From NCBI GenBank assembly GCA_028707175.1, contig JAQTUV010000007.1, forward strand, positions 62,001 to 126,000: 64,000 nt of DNA, written 5' to 3'. The notes beneath the pieces were generated by a model that searched no databases, was not told the origin of the DNA, and worked only from the letters and a program-made list of their open reading frames with translations. The DNA comes from Sideroxydans sp. (GTDB taxonomy: Bacteria; Pseudomonadota; Gammaproteobacteria; Burkholderiales; Gallionellaceae). Positions 60,601 to 64,000 of the stretch are shown piece after piece. Positions within the stretch are counted from its first letter, which is position 1, and every line of letters begins with the position of its first letter. The translations under genes were made by a program, and so were the position numbers.

Positions 60601-60940
60601 TGACGACACCTTGACCATCCACCAACACCAAGTGACGGATACCAGCATGCAAACATTCCTGATATGCCTCAAGACAATCCTTATCAGCATGCATGGTGAT
60701 GACTGGTGCAGACATGCCGACCCGCAATGAACTATCCAGCGGCACTCTGTCGTGCATAACTTTCAGGATATTACGTTCGGTGATGATTCCTACAGGATGC
60801 CGGCTGTCGTCGATGACCACGATGGAGGAAAAGCGCCGCTTCGCCATCAAATTTGCCGCTTCACCTAGTGTCGCAACAACAGGCAGACAAGCCACATCAC
60901 GTGTAGCAATATCCCCTAGCAATACTGCGTGATCAGTCAT
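57659..60940 (-). CDS. CBS(x4)-PAS-PAS-GAF-PAS-PAS-GGDEF diguanylate cyclase
   Basis: The 1093-residue soluble protein begins with four CBS domains in two Bateman pairs (about 1-125 and 145-260), each with ITERNILKVMHD-like ends. Two PAS domains (about 265-510), a GAF domain (about 515-680) and two more PAS domains (685-920) follow, then a GGDEF domain (about 925-1085) with RLGGDEFSVLF and the RxxD site RVGD. No EAL domain is present. The second and third PAS domains are clear copies of each other (ENLPDNIMRYNTECQVRY / ENLPDNIIRYDRDCRVQY; ALGIGRDITERKR / ALGIGRDINERKR). CBS domains usually bind adenosine nucleotides, so it may tie c-di-GMP to energy state. Confidence 0.93.
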   Translation of the reverse strand: MTDHAVLLGDIATRDVACLPVVATLGEAANLMAKRRFSSIVVIDDSRHPVGIITERNILKVMHDRVPLDSSLRVGMSAPVITMHADKDCLEAYQECLHAGIRHLVLVDGQGVVTGVVSETDFRSHLGLTALAGRRKISSLAKHSAIALPPNCALTQAIELMQAQRKSCVIVVENEKPVGIITERDMVRFYSGERSYTDLALGQVMATPVLTISRSATTNQAAEKMLAHKVRHLVAVDDEGRMVGLVSEHDLTQVVVGGLAEERAGIEENFLRILLDTLPDLVWLKDERGVYLACNHRFEMFFGARESEIVGKTDYDFVDKELADFFRDHDCKAMAAGKSSSNEEWLTFAEDGYRGLFETVKTPMHDNHGKLIGVLGVARDITEREHTKRALAESEQDFRTLAENLPDNIMRYNTECQVRYANPAVARSMAPETQPIVGMTPVESHPGIEVVADYQKRLEQVLATGASNEFEIAIPHSGGTMHFHHVVCVAEKDSGGKITGALGIGRDITERKRTEEALHFMAQRGGSDNAESILSDLVRHFGEVLGVDYVLIDRLAEEEGFAETVALYAKGQIIPNMRYELRGTPCDNVIGKQQCCYRQGVQAIFPEDRLLGELQVESYAGLPLWDSQGQPIGLIAVMDGKPFSNEAEITGLLKLMSVRVAAELERARSDRLLHLREREFQTLTENLPDNIIRYDRDCRVQYMNPSLARTVSSEMLPVVGKLPVEAVPDSLLIRDLQRMVGQVMASGERAETEFEIKHPDGSLHWHHVIFVPELNKEGAVVGALGIGRDINERKRGEENLRITASVFDTTQEAIVITDANNRIIDVNPAFTRITGYEHEEVMGRDPKILSSGRQDKTFYEEMWKSLGEAGSWRGELWNRRKEGELFAELLSISVIRDGSGLVQRYVGVFSDITYFKEYEAELSHVANYDVLTGIPNRRLLADRLGQAVAIAQRGGRTLAICYVDLDGFKEVNDMYGHEKGDQLLIEVTRRIQNELRVGDTVARLGGDEFSVLFNDLAHEQECSQILERLMLTIAAPVQLGEHSVVVSASVGVAFYPVDGEDGDTLLKNADQAMYIAKQNGKNRFHYYNNNKHK

Positions 60941-60960
60941 GTCTCTTCAACTTTCGTTCT

Positions 60961-61674
60961 TCAGTGAGGACTGCCTAATAAACGCGTGAACTCAGCTTTC
61001 ACCACACCATAACATTCGCAGCAGATTTTCTCCAGCCCTGCACGATCCAAGACCCTGATACGCCCTCGGTTATAAGCGATCAAGCCCTGATTGCGTAACT
61101 CACTCGCGACTTCGGACACGCTCTCACGGCGCACGCCTAGCATGTTAGCGATCGCTTCATGAGTGAGCACGAAGTCATCGGCCAACGCTTTGTCGCTGAT
61201 CAACAGCAAATGTTGGCAGAGCTTCTGTGTCAATGAGTGATGTTTCTCACACACCACCGTTTGCGATATCTGCGTCATTGAGGCTTGCGCATAAAGCAAG
61301 AAAATATTCCTCAAACCTTCCTTGCTCGAAGAAAATTTCGCCAGCACTTTTGCTTCAATTTGAAATACATGCCCCGCAGTCTCGACCACTGCCCAGTATG
61401 GAATGGTGTTGCCGCCCAACACTTGAGCGACACCAAACATTCCTTCGTTACCGATGATGACAACGCCTGCCGATGAACCTGACTCTAAACGATAGTACAA
61501 AGAAATGGCGCTATCGATGGGGAAGCATACGTGGGTCAGCGATTTGCCAGATTCAGCCAGCACCTCACCTGCTTTGAGGTGAATGACTTCTAAGTGGGGA
61601 ATAATTTCTTGAAGATCTTGAGGGGTTAATGCCGCAAGTATGCGATTTTGATGAAGTGTGTGACGATGTGGCAT
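60961..61674 (-). CDS. Crp/Fnr-family transcriptional regulator
   Basis: The 237-residue protein has an N-terminal cyclic-nucleotide-binding fold (about 10-135) and a C-terminal Crp-type helix-turn-helix (LTHEAIANMLGVRRESVSEV, about 170-215). It lacks Fnr's N-terminal cysteine set. A cluster of three cysteines is in LEKICCECYGVV near the end, which could bind a metal or a redox signal, but this is speculation. It lies 20 bases upstream of the CBS-GGDEF gene on the same strand and may be co-transcribed with it. Confidence 0.88.
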   Translation of the reverse strand: MPHRHTLHQNRILAALTPQDLQEIIPHLEVIHLKAGEVLAESGKSLTHVCFPIDSAISLYYRLESGSSAGVVIIGNEGMFGVAQVLGGNTIPYWAVVETAGHVFQIEAKVLAKFSSSKEGLRNIFLLYAQASMTQISQTVVCEKHHSLTQKLCQHLLLISDKALADDFVLTHEAIANMLGVRRESVSEVASELRNQGLIAYNRGRIRVLDRAGLEKICCECYGVVKAEFTRLLGSPH

Positions 61675-62024
61675 CCGTGTTTCCAGTTTCTTATTTGATG
61701 CGAGTGATGTCTACTGCAGCAAGTTTAGTCAATCTCTTGAATGCAGAAAGCACACCCACTCGAACTAGGTCTTCGCCTCAGCTAAGACTCTTTAATCCTC
61801 TCATTACAAGCTTAACAAATCCCTCTCGAATGCTTCGTACGGTAACACACGCAAATCAATAGGAAGCCAAGTAGCCTCATAAATGAGTGGGATATGCACG
61901 TTTGCATCCCCCACTCACTCCTTACCAGATTTACAGAATTGCCTGCGAAACTAACGGCAAAATGACTTACCCAACATCCGACGGTAGAGCGATAAACGTA
62001 GGTCTATGACTCGAACTGAAATCG
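61675..62024. other. 350-base gap with one hairpin, no gene seen
   Basis: This gap lies upstream of the Crp/Fnr gene and downstream of the EAL gene, both on the minus strand. I see no credible gene in either strand. A stem-loop at 61885-61916 (GAGTGGG / CCCCACTC with inner ATGC / GCAT) may end the EAL transcript, though no T run follows. The rest should hold the promoter of the Crp/Fnr gene, which I cannot place with confidence. Confidence 0.5.
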
Positions 62025-64000
62025 TTATTTATTTCCGTAACGCGCCACCACCTCTTCAGGGCTCATTGGCTTAGCCACAAGGAATCCTTGACCGATATCG
62101 CAACCATAGGCACGCAGTATCTCAAGCTGCTCTTCGGTCTCAACCCCCTCTGCGACAACACTGAACCCCATCGCCTGAGCCATGAGCAGGATCGTCCTTG
62201 CGATAGACTTTGCATCATCATTGTGAGCAATGTCGCAAATAAATTCGTAGGGAATCTTCAACTCATAAATGGGCAGTCTGCGCAGATAAGAAAGCGATGA
62301 GTATCCAGTACCAAAATCATCGATGCTTAGCTTGATCCCTAGCGACTTTAATTCGAGCAACATCTGCTGCGTCGTCTCAGAATCTTCAGCTAGCGCATTT
62401 TCCGTCAACTCAAGCATGACTCTTGAGGAGTCCAAGTTGAACTGGCTCAGGAGTTTCAACATCATTGCAGGGATATTGCTACGCCTAAACTGAATCGGCG
62501 ACACATTGATAGAGATACGCGGGATGGGCTGACCTTGTTTGATCCACTCTGACATTTGCTTGCACGCCGTGCTCGTTACCCATTCACCCACTCGATCGAT
62601 CATGCCTGTTTCTTCAGCAAGTGGGATGAATTTGGAAGGCGGAATCAATCCTTCAGTTGGATGTTGCCAACGCACTAATGCCTCAACACCAAGTAGCTGG
62701 CCATTGGCGATATCCCATTGCGGCTGATAAACCAAATAGAACTCATTGCGCTCGATAGCGACACGCAATTCGGTTTCTAATTTGAGCCGCTCGTCAGCAA
62801 TGCGCTTCAATTCATCCGTGAAGAAATGATGCGATCGTTTGCCGGAATCTTTGGCTTGATACATCGCACTGTCCGCATTCTTTAACAATGTCTCTGGATC
62901 AAGTCCATCCGTTGGATATAAGCAGATCCCGACGCTGGCGCCGGGGTAGATGTTCTGCCTCCCAATCGGATGCGGATTCAGCATAGCCGCAGCGATGCGA
63001 TGCGCTGTCATTTCTGCGTCTGCGACAGATGCGTCTTCTATCAATAATGCAAACTCATCCCCACCGAATCGCGCCACCGTATCACCGCCGCGAATACAAT
63101 CTCGCAAGCGCAACGATATCTCTTTCAGTAAGTCATCCCCCGCAGCATGCCCCATCGAATCATTGATGACCTTGAAGTTATCTAGATCGATGAACAAAAC
63201 AGCAAAGGTCTTTTCACTACGTTCGGCATGTGCGATGGCTTGACGCAAACGGTCCATGAATAAAGCACGATTGGGCAACCCTGTCAGTTCGTCATGGGTT
63301 GCTAAGAATTCGACTTTTCGCTGAGACTCTTTGACCACAGAGATATCACTAAAGATACCTACATAATTAGTGACCTTGCCTTCAGCATCATTAACCGTGT
63401 TGATCGTGAGCCACTCGGGATATATCTCACCGTTCTTGCGTTTATTCCATATCTCACCTTGCCACCAGCCATGTGCTTCAAGGTGAAGCCAGAGTGATTT
63501 ATAAAAAGCGGGCTCGTGCTTTCCTGACGAAAGCATGTGTGGGTTATTCCCAATCGCTTCTTCCGAGGAATAACCTGTGACCTGTGTGAAAGCCCCATTA
63601 ACCGTCAGTATTTTCTGGTGCGGATCGGTGACGATGATCCCTTCTCCTGATCGGTCAAAGACGCGTGCGGCAAGGCGCAATTGATCTTCCGCATGCTTGT
63701 GTTCAGTGACATCAACCGACTGTGTGCAAATACTATATACGACACCATCTTCAGTCAGCAGCGGGAAGCGTATCGAATGGAGGAAGCGTTCTTGTCCGGT
63801 CGAGAAGACCAGATGGTCTTCAAATTCATGTGGTGCATGAGTGCGAACAACGTCCAACTCTTTGGCGCGAAAATCGTCGGCGATCTTCCTCGGCAGGACT
63901 TGAACATCTGTCCTACCCAAGACATCTTTAGATTCCAGACCAAAAAATATCTCGAATTGCCGATTAACGAATTCGTAACGCCCACTAATATCTTTTAGCG
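62025..64000 (-). CDS. PAS-PAS-GGDEF-EAL c-di-GMP turnover protein, 5' end outside the window
   Basis: The frame runs without a stop to the right edge, so the gene is partial. The last codons before the edge give LKDISGRYEFVNRQFEIFFG, a PAS start, which shows that the apparent TTG start at 63920 is not the real one. Two PAS domains are followed by a GGDEF domain with RFGGDEFALLI and RxxD site RGGD, and then an EAL domain with GVEALVRWQHP, LTENAL and DDFGTGYSSLSYL. Both active sites look intact, so it may make and degrade c-di-GMP. Confidence 0.92.
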   Translation of the reverse strand, partial: LKDISGRYEFVNRQFEIFFGLESKDVLGRTDVQVLPRKIADDFRAKELDVVRTHAPHEFEDHLVFSTGQERFLHSIRFPLLTEDGVVYSICTQSVDVTEHKHAEDQLRLAARVFDRSGEGIIVTDPHQKILTVNGAFTQVTGYSSEEAIGNNPHMLSSGKHEPAFYKSLWLHLEAHGWWQGEIWNKRKNGEIYPEWLTINTVNDAEGKVTNYVGIFSDISVVKESQRKVEFLATHDELTGLPNRALFMDRLRQAIAHAERSEKTFAVLFIDLDNFKVINDSMGHAAGDDLLKEISLRLRDCIRGGDTVARFGGDEFALLIEDASVADAEMTAHRIAAAMLNPHPIGRQNIYPGASVGICLYPTDGLDPETLLKNADSAMYQAKDSGKRSHHFFTDELKRIADERLKLETELRVAIERNEFYLVYQPQWDIANGQLLGVEALVRWQHPTEGLIPPSKFIPLAEETGMIDRVGEWVTSTACKQMSEWIKQGQPIPRISINVSPIQFRRSNIPAMMLKLLSQFNLDSSRVMLELTENALAEDSETTQQMLLELKSLGIKLSIDDFGTGYSSLSYLRRLPIYELKIPYEFICDIAHNDDAKSIARTILLMAQAMGFSVVAEGVETEEQLEILRAYGCDIGQGFLVAKPMSPEEVVARYGNK

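Overview
The window looks like ordinary chromosome from a betaproteobacterium, most likely of the Nitrosomonadales/Gallionellaceae type. This is an inference from the mix of families: rpsU-yqeY-dnaG-rpoD ending in a CAU tRNA, tyrS divergent from an M23 peptidase followed by anmK and erpA, a betaproteobacterial porin, Coq7, RlhA, SulP and many c-di-GMP proteins. Most genes are conserved housekeeping genes. No insertion sequence, CRISPR array or rRNA is visible. Recurrent palindromes of the GTAGGTCGG...CCGACCTAC type fill many intergenic gaps.

Layout. 1-950: a small tRNA-associated insertion, with a foreign-looking tRNA 3' fragment, a MazE/MazF-type toxin-antitoxin pair and the intact CAU tRNA. 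949-6963: the macromolecular-synthesis operon (rpsU, yqeY, dnaG, rpoD) and tyrS. 7124-13143: an M23 cell-wall peptidase, anmK, erpA, a bactofilin with a coiled-coil membrane protein, argC and rplM-rpsI. 13169-17916: a translationally coupled operon for glycerophosphodiester use (alpha/beta hydrolase, GDPD, GlpD), then a YdcF-type protein and an OsmC protein. 18193-29305: coq7, a porin, trpC, proA, an orphan lipoyl-LpdA, DUF4197, YqaA, DUF4105 and DUF3015 proteins, and a broken M17 aminopeptidase carrying a palindromic repeat inside its reading frame.

29334-35942: thyA and folA, which commonly lie close together, are separated here by a four-gene AT-rich block on the opposite strand. It encodes a C5-cytosine methyltransferase, an HD phosphohydrolase, an ORC/Cdc6- or STAND-like P-loop ATPase, and a protein made of two repeated Rossmann-like halves. 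The genes overlap or nearly touch and read as one operon. I do not recognise this combination as a named defence system, and no restriction endonuclease is present. This is the best candidate for an undescribed system in the window.

35939-64000: a cation/proton antiporter, an outer-membrane protein divergent from fur with a Fur-box-like site between them, rlhA, two diguanylate cyclases in tandem, a coupled ATP-grasp/SerC-like pair, a hydrolase-Hsp15-thioredoxin operon, an arginine/lysine/ornithine decarboxylase with dcd, metG, an SthA-like transhydrogenase, a SulP transporter, a very large CBS-PAS-GAF-GGDEF protein, a Crp/Fnr regulator, and a PAS-GGDEF-EAL protein that runs off the right edge. 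Four c-di-GMP genes in 23 kb point to heavy investment in second-messenger signalling.
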